From NCBI GenBank assembly GCA_900466875.1, contig UBNQ01000037.1:21019-85018 (forward strand): DNA of 64,000 nucleotides. Direction: 5' to 3'. The stretch is from Hyphomicrobiales bacterium (GTDB taxonomy: Bacteria; Pseudomonadota; Alphaproteobacteria; Rhizobiales; Rhizobiaceae). The translations under genes were made by a program, and so were the position numbers. Positions 18,901 to 27,074 of this stretch are shown one piece after another. A model generated the notes under the pieces. That model had not been told where the DNA came from and ran no database searches. It worked only from the letters and a program-made list of their open reading frames with translations. Positions within the stretch are counted from its first letter, which is position 1. Each line of letters opens with the position of its first letter.

Positions 18901-19069
18901 GGAAGGTAAAGTCGGGATCTTCCTTCTGGCCCATGTTCATCACGCCAAGAATGCCCATGACGATGATGAGGCCGAACAGGAAGCGCGCGATGCTCGGATG
19001 GCCGATCGCCCAGCGCGACAGGTTGAAGCCGCCCTTTGGCTGCGGATTTGCCTGATTGGAGGAACTCAT
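15908..19069 (-). CDS. RND-family efflux pump inner-membrane transporter
   Basis: Proton-driven export pump of 1053 residues with the AcrB-like plan: twelve membrane helices and two large periplasmic loops. The proton-relay aspartate pair is in GLLVDDAMIVVEMMERK, and the N-terminal segment HPSIARFLFGLIIVMG forms the first helix. The proline-rich loop region and C-terminal helices (ILVLPAGYALFFG) are intact. It lies 27 bases after the adaptor gene. No outer-membrane channel gene is present, so it probably borrows a TolC from elsewhere. It belongs to the less-studied acriflavin-resistance branch with short N-termini; the substrate is unknown. Confidence 0.93.
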   Translation of the reverse strand: MSSSNQANPQPKGGFNLSRWAIGHPSIARFLFGLIIVMGILGVMNMGQKEDPDFTFRVMIVQSAWPGASVEDMQNQVVNKIERKLQETPHLDWIKSDTRAGFSISTIQVKGDTNAQEVADAFYQVRKKVGDIKQDLPTGLRGPYFNDEFGDTYITLHAITGDGYSYPELKQFAIQARDMLLTVPGVEKATILGDQPQKIFIDVSSKALAERGLTITNIQEALAGQNDIDAAGSVQTADRSVRISVEGGVTTPEDIRELRIKTGDQVIRLGDIATVKDGLVDPYERKFRFNGHDSVQLGIVMANGFKVTDVGHNVEEMYKRFAETLPIGAEVHQISNQPEVVTEAVGEFTQALMEALAIVLVVSLISIGWRSGIVIAIAIPLVLSATLAIMYYLGIELQRISLGALIIALGLLVDDAMIVVEMMERKLEEGLPRLEAATFAYSSTAFPMLTGTLITTAGFIPVGFADSTAGEYVRSLFYVVGIALIVSWFVAVYFTPWLGYMLLKQRAHAGTGHHHDAYDTRMYRSVRHAVTWSVRHKAIILLATLGIFAGSLWSFQFIPQSFFPQSSRPEILVDMWLPEGTAIEEVERQAKALEDKIMPDQDKTFIATFIGEGAPRFFLPLDQQLRNPNYAQLLIMSKGLEERERMIVKLRQILADDFPTVRSKVDRLFLGPPTGWPVQMRVIGPDKAEVRRIADQVKERYHQNPLFGSIHDDWMEPVPGMKLVIDQDRARALGVSSQRVRQMLQAATAGAPLADFRDGEETVSIVLREPDATRDLLSAVQSVYVPTDFGGFVPVSQIAQVVPVMEQGIEWRRDRLPTITVKATLPDGIEATQASMNFYNSIADLRGALPAGYRIEIQGGAEDAAESQASIAAKAPVMLLVIMLLLMMQLRHFGKALLVLATGPLGIIGAAMALLITGAPFGFVAILGVIALLGIIIRNSIILIDQIDQDIAAGMHRQEAIIGAAVRRFRPIMLTAMTAVLALIPISWGLFWGPLAYAMMGGILVATVLTILVLPAGYALFFGREPKAKEGEDQPANQGDLFEARRDMPMAAE

Positions 19070-19096
19070 TGGGGTATCCTTTCAGCGCAACAACAA

Positions 19097-20251
19097 TCAG
19101 GGCTGGATCGAAGCGGTGGACTGGGTCGACACGCTGCCGAAGCGGGAAGCAACCGTCTCGGGCAGCTTGACCTTCAACCCGTCCCGCATGAACTGAGTAC
19201 CGGCCGATACGACGAGATCGCCCTTGGCAAGCCCTTCAGAAACCCGGGCAACGCTGTCGCCATATCCGGCGACCGTTACCGCACGGGAGCTGACCTCCCC
19301 CTTGTCGCGATCGACGATCCAGACCACCGGCTTGCCGTCCTTCTGGGCAAGGGCCGCCAGCGGCACACCGAAGGTCGGCGCCACATTGTCCTCGACCGCA
19401 TCGATCGTCGCCGTCATGCCGATCAGCACGCGGTCGTCGGCGGGCAGGCTGACGCGCACGGCGAAGGTGCGGGACTGGGCATCGGCGCTGCCGGCCACTT
19501 CGCGAACCTTGCCCTCGAGCACCAGGTCCCGCGCCGACCAGAAGCTGGCCTTGACCGTCTTGCCCGGCTTGAAATGCGCGATATCCGTTTCCGGCACCGC
19601 GATTTGCACTTCCTTCTCGCCATCGACGGCAACGGCAACAACGGTCGTACCGGCGCTGACGACCTGGCCGATATCGGCGCTGACGGTCGTCACGATACCG
19701 TTCTGGGTGGCCTTTAGTTCGGTATAGGCAACCTGGTTATTGGCCTCTTCCAGAGCCGATTCTGCCGACTGAAGCTGCGACTGCGCCTGATCGGCGGCAA
19801 GCTGAGCCTGTTCGAGCTGCGACTGCGAGGTGGCGCTCTTTTCCGCCAGCGTTTCTGCACGCTTTCGGGCAAGGCCGGTAATCTCGACCTGCTTTTGCGC
19901 GGAAGTGAGGTCGGCATCGGCACGGCGAACCGAAAGCTGGTAATCGACGGCATCGAGCCTTGCGAGCACGGTGCCGGGCTCCACCCGATCACCCACATCG
20001 ACCAGCCGCTCCGTGATCTTGCCGGCAACGCGGAAACCGAGGTTCATCTCCGTCCTTGCCCGGACCGAACCGGAATAGACGAGGCTGCGCCCGATCTCCG
20101 GCCCGCCGATCTCGACCACCTTCACCGGCCGCACGGGATCCGGCGCTTCGACAGCCTTCTCCTCGGAGCAGGCTGAGAGAGCACTGAGCGCGACTGCGAG
20201 AAACAGCCCTTTTGCGAAAACGCAAGAACGACGATGATTGGTCAAGGACAT
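19097..20251 (-). CDS. RND efflux periplasmic adaptor lipoprotein
   Basis: Membrane-fusion protein linking the RND pump to an outer-membrane channel, 384 residues. A lipobox (ALSACSEE) follows a signal peptide, so it is anchored in the inner membrane. Residues of about 45-100 form the first lipoyl half, a coiled-coil hairpin of about 100 residues rich in Gln and Ala follows (LTSAQKQVE to EEANNQV), then the beta-barrel. The ATG at 20251 has a GGGAG/GTGGGG ribosome binding site. It sits between the TetR regulator and the pump. Confidence 0.92.
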   Translation of the reverse strand: MSLTNHRRSCVFAKGLFLAVALSALSACSEEKAVEAPDPVRPVKVVEIGGPEIGRSLVYSGSVRARTEMNLGFRVAGKITERLVDVGDRVEPGTVLARLDAVDYQLSVRRADADLTSAQKQVEITGLARKRAETLAEKSATSQSQLEQAQLAADQAQSQLQSAESALEEANNQVAYTELKATQNGIVTTVSADIGQVVSAGTTVVAVAVDGEKEVQIAVPETDIAHFKPGKTVKASFWSARDLVLEGKVREVAGSADAQSRTFAVRVSLPADDRVLIGMTATIDAVEDNVAPTFGVPLAALAQKDGKPVVWIVDRDKGEVSSRAVTVAGYGDSVARVSEGLAKGDLVVSAGTQFMRDGLKVKLPETVASRFGSVSTQSTASIQP

Positions 20252-20318
20252 GGTCCCCACTCCCGGTGGCGATTGCATATGGCGCCTTGCGGCCCCGGCT
20301 TTTGATTTCGAGGTTTTT

Positions 20319-20921
20319 CTATTTCAGCGCCCTGATGGCGAAATCGACCAGATCGGCCGGCGTCGTGCGACGGTTCTCGATCAGGCATTCGGCGATGATC
20401 TGCGGGTGACAGAGCGTCACCGTGCAATCACAAAGACATTCCGCGGCAGCATCGGCATCTTGAGCGCGAAATTCACCGGCGGCAATACCCTCGCGGACGA
20501 GACCGGCCACGATCTCCCGCATCTGCATGATATGATCCTCGATGACCGACCACTGCTCCTGGATGGCGACGACGACCATCTCATGCACCTTGTCGTCGTG
20601 CAGCATCGTATCGACGGTGATCTTGTGCTGCTGGAGAAAATGATCCCGCACACGCTCGGAAACACTGACCGTACGCTTCGCGTTTTCCAGCGCGACGTCA
20701 CGGCTGGCATCCAGCAACTTGCTGGCAAGCGCCCGGTGGATCTCCGCCTTGGACGAGAAGAACCGATAGATGTTGGCGGGCGACATGCCGAGATCCTTGG
20801 CAATGTCGGCCACATTGGTCTTCGAATACCCGTAATGCTTGAACAGGCGCTCCGCGGCTTCAAGAATTCGTTCGATATTCTCGCGGCGCAAAGCCTCTGC
20901 CTGCAGGTCGAGGTTATCCAT
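20319..20921 (-). CDS. TetR-family regulator of the RND efflux operon
   Basis: Repressor of 200 residues. The HTH domain reads ILEAAERLFKHYGYSKTNV followed by DLGMSPANIYRFFSSK, and the C-terminal part resembles TetR_C regulators adjacent to efflux pumps. It is the first gene of the operon (67 bases upstream of the adaptor on the same strand). A strong inverted repeat lies immediately upstream, so autoregulation of the entire operon is the simplest reading. The C-terminal domain has an unusual group of cysteines (ECLCDCTVTLCH), which could sense thiols, oxidants or metal; that is inference. Confidence 0.9.
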   Translation of the reverse strand: MDNLDLQAEALRRENIERILEAAERLFKHYGYSKTNVADIAKDLGMSPANIYRFFSSKAEIHRALASKLLDASRDVALENAKRTVSVSERVRDHFLQQHKITVDTMLHDDKVHEMVVVAIQEQWSVIEDHIMQMREIVAGLVREGIAAGEFRAQDADAAAECLCDCTVTLCHPQIIAECLIENRRTTPADLVDFAIRALK

Positions 20922-20931
20922 AAATCCTCAC

Positions 20932-20973
20932 GAATTACGACTGACGAATTTTAATTTTCGTCAATCGTAATTC
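20932..20973. promoter_or_regulatory. 17-bp inverted-repeat operator upstream of the efflux operon
   Basis: Left arm GAATTACGACTGACGAA (20932-20948) and right arm TTCGTCAATCGTAATTC (20957-20973) are complementary at 16 of 17 positions, with an 8-base A/T spacer. It begins 11 bases upstream of the tetR start codon, so a bound repressor would block transcription. It is the probable binding site of the TetR regulator at 20319-20921. Confidence 0.85.
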
Positions 20974-21194
20974 AAAAGCAGCGACCTGTCAACGCTGCGT
21001 CATCCACCCAACATTGAGCGCGTTAAAACAATCAACTTTAGGTAAGGACTTGTTGAAGTTAACCGCCCCTTTTGATGGTCCCGATAAAGAGATCATGCTA
21101 TCACTTGCCGAAATGCCGGATGAGGCAGGAACCAAATCCCGGATCGGACGTTACCGCGCGCCGAACTGACGATAGTCGTGGTTCGAGGGGGAAC

Positions 21195-23141
<1,947 letters not shown>

Positions 23142-23152
23142 CCAACCGGGCT

Positions 23153-23177
23153 TGAACCATTCGCCGCGCCACGCGTT
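23153..23177 (+). promoter_or_regulatory. possible EcfG-type promoter (one mismatch) of the BON gene
   Basis: TGAAC-N16-CGTT, one mismatch from GGAAC-N16-CGTT, with its -10 end 31 bases upstream of the ATG at 23209. Single-mismatch matches are expected by chance in a window this size, so this rests mainly on position. Confidence 0.35.
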
Positions 23178-23208
23178 GTCTTCCCGTTCGAACACGGGAG
23201 GTATCGAG

Positions 23209-23502
23209 ATGGTCTTCAAGCATCAGCAGTTCTACGACGCACCGCCGGAAATCGAAATCGAATTCCCGCCCAGCGCAACGCTGGAAGCGGCCGTCTCCGA
23301 TGCGCTCGCCTCATCCGGCGGCATCGACGCAAGCGATGTCACGGTTACCGCGAATGGTTCGACGATCACGCTTGCCGGCGCGGTCCTCCGGCAGGAGGAA
23401 GTCACTCGTGCCGAGGAGGTCGTCCGCGGTGTCAACGGTGTCACCGAGGTGCGCAACGGCCTCGTGGTGACCGGTCCAGACCAGATTGACCGCGGAATTT
23501 GA
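23209..23502 (+). CDS. BON-domain protein
   Basis: Small protein of 97 residues made of one BON domain (LEAAVSDALASSGGIDASDV to VVRGVNGVTEVRNGL), a fold found in osmotic-stress and membrane-associated proteins such as OsmY. No signal peptide is visible, so it is likely cytoplasmic or peripheral. The ATG at 23209 follows GGGAGG. The residues DVTVTANGSTITLAGAV match the central beta-strands of BON. It follows the kinase by 67 bases, and a hairpin CGCTTGATTTTCAAGCG lies shortly after its end. Confidence 0.8.
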   Translation: MVFKHQQFYDAPPEIEIEFPPSATLEAAVSDALASSGGIDASDVTVTANGSTITLAGAVLRQEEVTRAEEVVRGVNGVTEVRNGLVVTGPDQIDRGI

Positions 23503-23720
23503 CGCGGCCGGCATGACTTGAGCCGCTTGATTTTCAAGCGTTATAGCGATTTCCCTCGCCTGCCTGATGTCACCATATTCAGGCGGAGCGCCTGTGCATT
23601 ATGCGGGCAATGGCGTCGCTTTTTCTACGATCGCTTACATTTTTGGAACAGGCATCGCCGCCAGCGGGGCGGCAGCCGTGTAAGAGACTGATTGATTTCA
23701 GCAAAAATGTAAGAATTGCC

Positions 23721-24593
23721 GTGACTTACCAAAACTCGAATTACCTGGCCTCGGTTGAGGACATAAGCACCCATCTGGATGATCCGAACCTCGTCATTCT
23801 GGATTGCACGTCAACCGTGATCCCGGCAGACGCCGGATTTACGGTCGCCGATGGCCGCGAGGCATTCGAAGAGGGCCATATTCCCGGCGCGCAGTTCGTT
23901 GATCTTCAAAGCGACCTCTCCACCCCCTCCGACCACCTGCTTTTCACCCTCCCCTCCGCCGACCATTTCGGCGATGCCCTGAACAGGCTTGGAGTTGGCG
24001 AAAACAGTCGCGTCATTCTCTATTCGACCGGCCAGCCCGGTTGGGCCGCACGGGTCTGGCTCATGCTCCGTGCCTTCGGCTTTGACAACGCTGCCGTGCT
24101 GAACGGTGGCTGGAAAGCCTGGACCAATGCCGGCCTGACAGTGGAGACCGGCGCGGCAAAAACGCGACCTGTCGCTTCGAAGCCGTTCGGCTGGACCTAT
24201 CGGCCCGGTTTCTTCGTGTCGAGCGAAGAGGTGACCGCCCGTGCGGATGGCGAAGCGCTGGTCAACGCTCTGGGTCCCGATTCCTTCCGTGGCGAGGCCT
24301 CGATTGCCTATGGCCGTCCGGGGCGCATTCCCGGCAGCGTCAACATTCCGACATTTTCTCTCGTCGACCCCGAAACAGGTTTCTATCTGTCTCAGGATCG
24401 GATCGAGACGATTTTTGCCGACGCCGGGGTCAGGCCTGACGCGCCGCTGATCGCCTATTGCGGTGCCGGCGTGGCCGCCAGCAATATCGTCTTCGCCCGC
24501 TCGCTCAGCGGCGCGCAAGCGCGCTCCGTTGTGTACGACGGCTCGCTGCTGGACTGGTCATCTGATCCCGAACGACCACTCATTAGCGGCTGA
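23721..24593 (+). CDS. rhodanese-type sulfurtransferase (SseA-like)
   Basis: Two-domain rhodanese that moves sulfane sulfur from thiosulfate or 3-mercaptopyruvate to an acceptor; 290 residues from the GTG at 23721. The inactive N-terminal domain contains RVILYSTGQPGWAARVW, and the active domain contains the catalytic loop AYCGAGVAAS with the nucleophilic cysteine. The loop is closer to mercaptopyruvate enzymes (CGSGVTA) than to thiosulfate enzymes (CRKGVT). The start is uncertain: an ATG at 23601 would add 40 residues without family features. It lies 31 bases upstream of the MetQ-like gene, so both probably serve sulfur or methionine metabolism. Confidence 0.82.
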   Translation: MTYQNSNYLASVEDISTHLDDPNLVILDCTSTVIPADAGFTVADGREAFEEGHIPGAQFVDLQSDLSTPSDHLLFTLPSADHFGDALNRLGVGENSRVILYSTGQPGWAARVWLMLRAFGFDNAAVLNGGWKAWTNAGLTVETGAAKTRPVASKPFGWTYRPGFFVSSEEVTARADGEALVNALGPDSFRGEASIAYGRPGRIPGSVNIPTFSLVDPETGFYLSQDRIETIFADAGVRPDAPLIAYCGAGVAASNIVFARSLSGAQARSVVYDGSLLDWSSDPERPLISG

Positions 24594-24624
24594 ACGACTT
24601 TTAAAACCAGGAAAGATTTTGACC

Positions 24625-25446
24625 ATGAAACCCGCTTTCGGACGCCGTAGCGCGATCCTGTCACTGCTCGGCCTGACATTGCTGGCCGGCATTTCTTCGG
24701 TAAACCCGGCCCGCGCCGAGGAATTCGCCCCGATCAGGATCGGCATCAACGCCGGCCTTTCGGCCGATGCCGTCAATCAGGCCGCCAAAGAAGCTGCGGA
24801 AAAAGGCCTCAAGGTCGAGGTTATCGAATTCACCGATTGGGTCGTACCCAATGAAGCGCTGAAATCCAAAGAGATCGACGTCAACTACTTCCAGCACCAG
24901 CCGTTTCTGGAGCAGAACGCGAAAAAGGCCGGGTACGATTTCGTTTCGGTCGGCGTCGGCACGCTGACCAAGCTCGGCTTCTATTCGAAGAAATACAAGT
25001 CGATCGAGGAACTGCCGGAAGGCGCAAAGGTGGCGATTTCCGACGATCCGGTCAACGGCGGCCGGGCGCTGGAACTGCTGCAGTCGATCGGCCTCATCAA
25101 GCTCAAGGATGGCCTGACATCCGCCGCCATTCCGGCCGATATCGTCGACAACCCGAAGAAGCTGGAGATCATCGAACTGCCGAACCAGCAGATCCCCCGC
25201 GCGCTCGATGATGTCGATCTCGGTCAGGGATACCCGTCCGGCATGGGATTGTTCGGTGTCGACCCGAACTCAGCCCTCGTCTTCGATGGCGTCCAGACGC
25301 GTTATGCCCTGCGCTTCTTCGTTCGAAAGGAAGACGAGGCCAACAAGAGCGTTCTGGAATTCGTCAGGACATACCAGAGTTCGCCTGAGGTCCGCGCCAT
25401 CCTGAAGAAGCATTTCGGCGACTTGACCGTTCCCGCCTGGGACTGA
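24625..25446 (+). CDS. MetQ/NlpA-family substrate-binding protein without lipobox
   Basis: Periplasmic binding protein of 273 residues of the D-methionine-binding family. The conserved segments KEIDVNYFQHQPFL and PNDP-like region (ISDDPVNGGRALELLQ) are present. Unlike classical MetQ, the signal region (LLGLTLLAGISSVNPARAEE) has no cysteine, so the mature protein should be soluble in the periplasm and not a lipoprotein. No MetN or MetI is adjacent. An AGGAAAG ribosome binding site precedes the ATG at 24625. It pairs with the upstream sulfurtransferase. Confidence 0.88.
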   Translation: MKPAFGRRSAILSLLGLTLLAGISSVNPARAEEFAPIRIGINAGLSADAVNQAAKEAAEKGLKVEVIEFTDWVVPNEALKSKEIDVNYFQHQPFLEQNAKKAGYDFVSVGVGTLTKLGFYSKKYKSIEELPEGAKVAISDDPVNGGRALELLQSIGLIKLKDGLTSAAIPADIVDNPKKLEIIELPNQQIPRALDDVDLGQGYPSGMGLFGVDPNSALVFDGVQTRYALRFFVRKEDEANKSVLEFVRTYQSSPEVRAILKKHFGDLTVPAWD

Positions 25447-25458
25447 TCCAAACCCAAC

Positions 25459-25489
25459 AAAAAAGGGTGCGGCGAAAACCACCGCACCC
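25459..25489. terminator. probable bidirectional terminator
   Basis: Perfect 8-base arms GGGTGCGG and CCGCACCC with a 9-base loop. On the minus strand the stem is followed by six T residues, a good intrinsic terminator for the leftward gene ending at 25544; on the plus strand it follows the MetQ-like gene by 18 bases with a weaker T-run. Confidence 0.8.
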
Positions 25490-25543
25490 CTAATTCAATA
25501 CTGAAATTCAATAGCCCCGCGTTCAGCTAGGGCTGAAAATGTC

Positions 25544-26884
25544 TCAGGCAGCAGCTTCCTCGGCAGCCTCAGCATGCGATGCATTCAGACGGCGCGCCAC
25601 GATATCGTGGTTGAGCCACTGGACCGGGCCGGCCGGTGCCGACGATTCGGCGAAGATGAGCTTGCCCGTTGCTTCAACCACGAACACGCTCAGAAGGTCG
25701 CTGATCAGCGCCTTGCTGTCGCGGTGCATCTGGGAAATTTCGTTCGACGTGCTGATGGTCAGATCCGCCTGATCCTGGCTGTTGGCCATCGGCCATGCCG
25801 AGAAATCGTAGAATGGACGCATGACGGCGCTGCCCTGCATGTCGGTGATCTTCTGCAGAACGTCCTTCATCGAGAACCCGTCCTTCAGAAGCTTCTCGCA
25901 GGCCTGCCACTGGCTTTCCGCCCACGCGCCGCCGTTTTCCTTCTTCAAGGCGAGCAGCAGCGGGATCAGCGGCAGTTCGATGCCGGTGAACACGTCGGAG
26001 GAATTGGTGCGGATTTCGGGACAATTGTAGACCGAAGCCTTGATGCCCTCGGCCCATGCCTTTTCCGCGATGCCTTCGAGACGCATCTTGGCATAGCCCT
26101 GGGTGTAGTTCGTGTAGGTCTGCCAACGATAGCCACCGTCGATCAGCACTGCGGTGCCGTGATAGCCATAGGCCGTGTAACGAACCTGATTGCCGGCCGC
26201 TTCGACACGTGCACGGATAGCAGCGCTGGCGTCGATCAGATGCTGGAAGGTGATGGCGGAAACTTCATCGAAATTCTGCAGGATGAGCTTGCCCAGATCG
26301 CTTTCGACCAGAGCCTGCGACGACATGTGGCGGCCGGCCGTACCCTTGTAGATGCGGTTGGCGATGACGAGGAAGACCTTGGCCTTCGGAATGCCGCCCG
26401 CCATTGTGTGGGCAAAGAAGACATTGCGGCCTTCGCCGATCATGCCGTCGAGCACCGTCATGACTTCGGAAACAGCATTCTTGAAACGCGCGGTGCCGGC
26501 ATCGCGGCACTTCTGGATATAATCCCAGTCGAGCTTTTCGGTCTGCCAGTTGTCCAGCGTCAGCTTGGTCAGAAGCTCGGTCGGCGTCGGTCCGCCTTCA
26601 GGCGCATCGAGATCGAAGCCGGCCATGACGGGGATGTTGATGATCTTGCCGCCCAGCCGGGCTTCGGCATCCGCGAGTTCTTCGGCGTTGAGCGGGCGAA
26701 GCGCGTTGTTTTCGTCACGGCGTCCGACCGTGACGCCGACGATTTCCATGCCGGCGCGCTTTGCTTCGTCGAGCAGGCCGGTTGCGTATCCGCGACCGAA
26801 CAATTCACCGAAGAGAACAAACACGTCGCCTTTACGGAAGACGGTGTTCTCTGCGAGGCGATTTACTGCGACTGGGTTCTTCAT
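25544..26884 (-). CDS. FabMG-like enoyl-ACP-reductase-family protein (tentative)
   Basis: Conserved protein of 446 residues. I recall closely similar rhizobial proteins annotated as enoyl-ACP reductase FabMG family, but I cannot verify the match here and found no diagnostic SDR triad. A glycine-rich turn near the N-terminus (LFGELFGRGYATGLLDEA) followed by EIVGVTVGRR resembles a nucleotide-binding Rossmann start. No signal peptide or membrane span is apparent. The gene is single, ends 55 bases from a terminator, and its upstream neighbour on the same strand (the dehydrogenase) has its own terminator. The functional name should be treated as provisional. Confidence 0.55.
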   Translation of the reverse strand: MKNPVAVNRLAENTVFRKGDVFVLFGELFGRGYATGLLDEAKRAGMEIVGVTVGRRDENNALRPLNAEELADAEARLGGKIINIPVMAGFDLDAPEGGPTPTELLTKLTLDNWQTEKLDWDYIQKCRDAGTARFKNAVSEVMTVLDGMIGEGRNVFFAHTMAGGIPKAKVFLVIANRIYKGTAGRHMSSQALVESDLGKLILQNFDEVSAITFQHLIDASAAIRARVEAAGNQVRYTAYGYHGTAVLIDGGYRWQTYTNYTQGYAKMRLEGIAEKAWAEGIKASVYNCPEIRTNSSDVFTGIELPLIPLLLALKKENGGAWAESQWQACEKLLKDGFSMKDVLQKITDMQGSAVMRPFYDFSAWPMANSQDQADLTISTSNEISQMHRDSKALISDLLSVFVVEATGKLIFAESSAPAGPVQWLNHDIVARRLNASHAEAAEEAAA

Positions 26885-27023
26885 GCTGTCAGCTCTTTAG
26901 TCAATTTGATCATCGAGTCGTCACTCGAACAGGGTGTCGACAGTCTCATGACCGGAATGGCACGGAATAGGAAGTCATATTAAGTGACTGTACATTTCAA
27001 AGCGTGAACAAGGCCTCAATTGA

Positions 27024-27067
27024 CCATGCACGAAAAGGGCATGGCTGCGGCAAATCTCGCCGCAGCC
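27024..27067 (-). terminator. intrinsic terminator of the glucose dehydrogenase gene
   Basis: On the minus strand GGCTGCGGC (27067-27059) pairs with GCCGCAGCC (27051-27043) and is followed by ATGCCCTTTTCG. A second small hairpin CCATGC...GCATGG overlaps it. It lies just past the stop at 27075. Confidence 0.65.
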
Positions 27068-27074
27068 TGCTCGC

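Noticed and set aside
16937-19717. 926-codon plus-strand frame opposite the RND pump and adaptor
   Set aside because: It is antisense to clear pump and adaptor motifs and spans the gap between two real genes.
23503-23720. Possible SAM-type riboswitch upstream of the sulfur genes
   Set aside because: I found no match to the SAM-II or SAH patterns; only a simple hairpin is seen.
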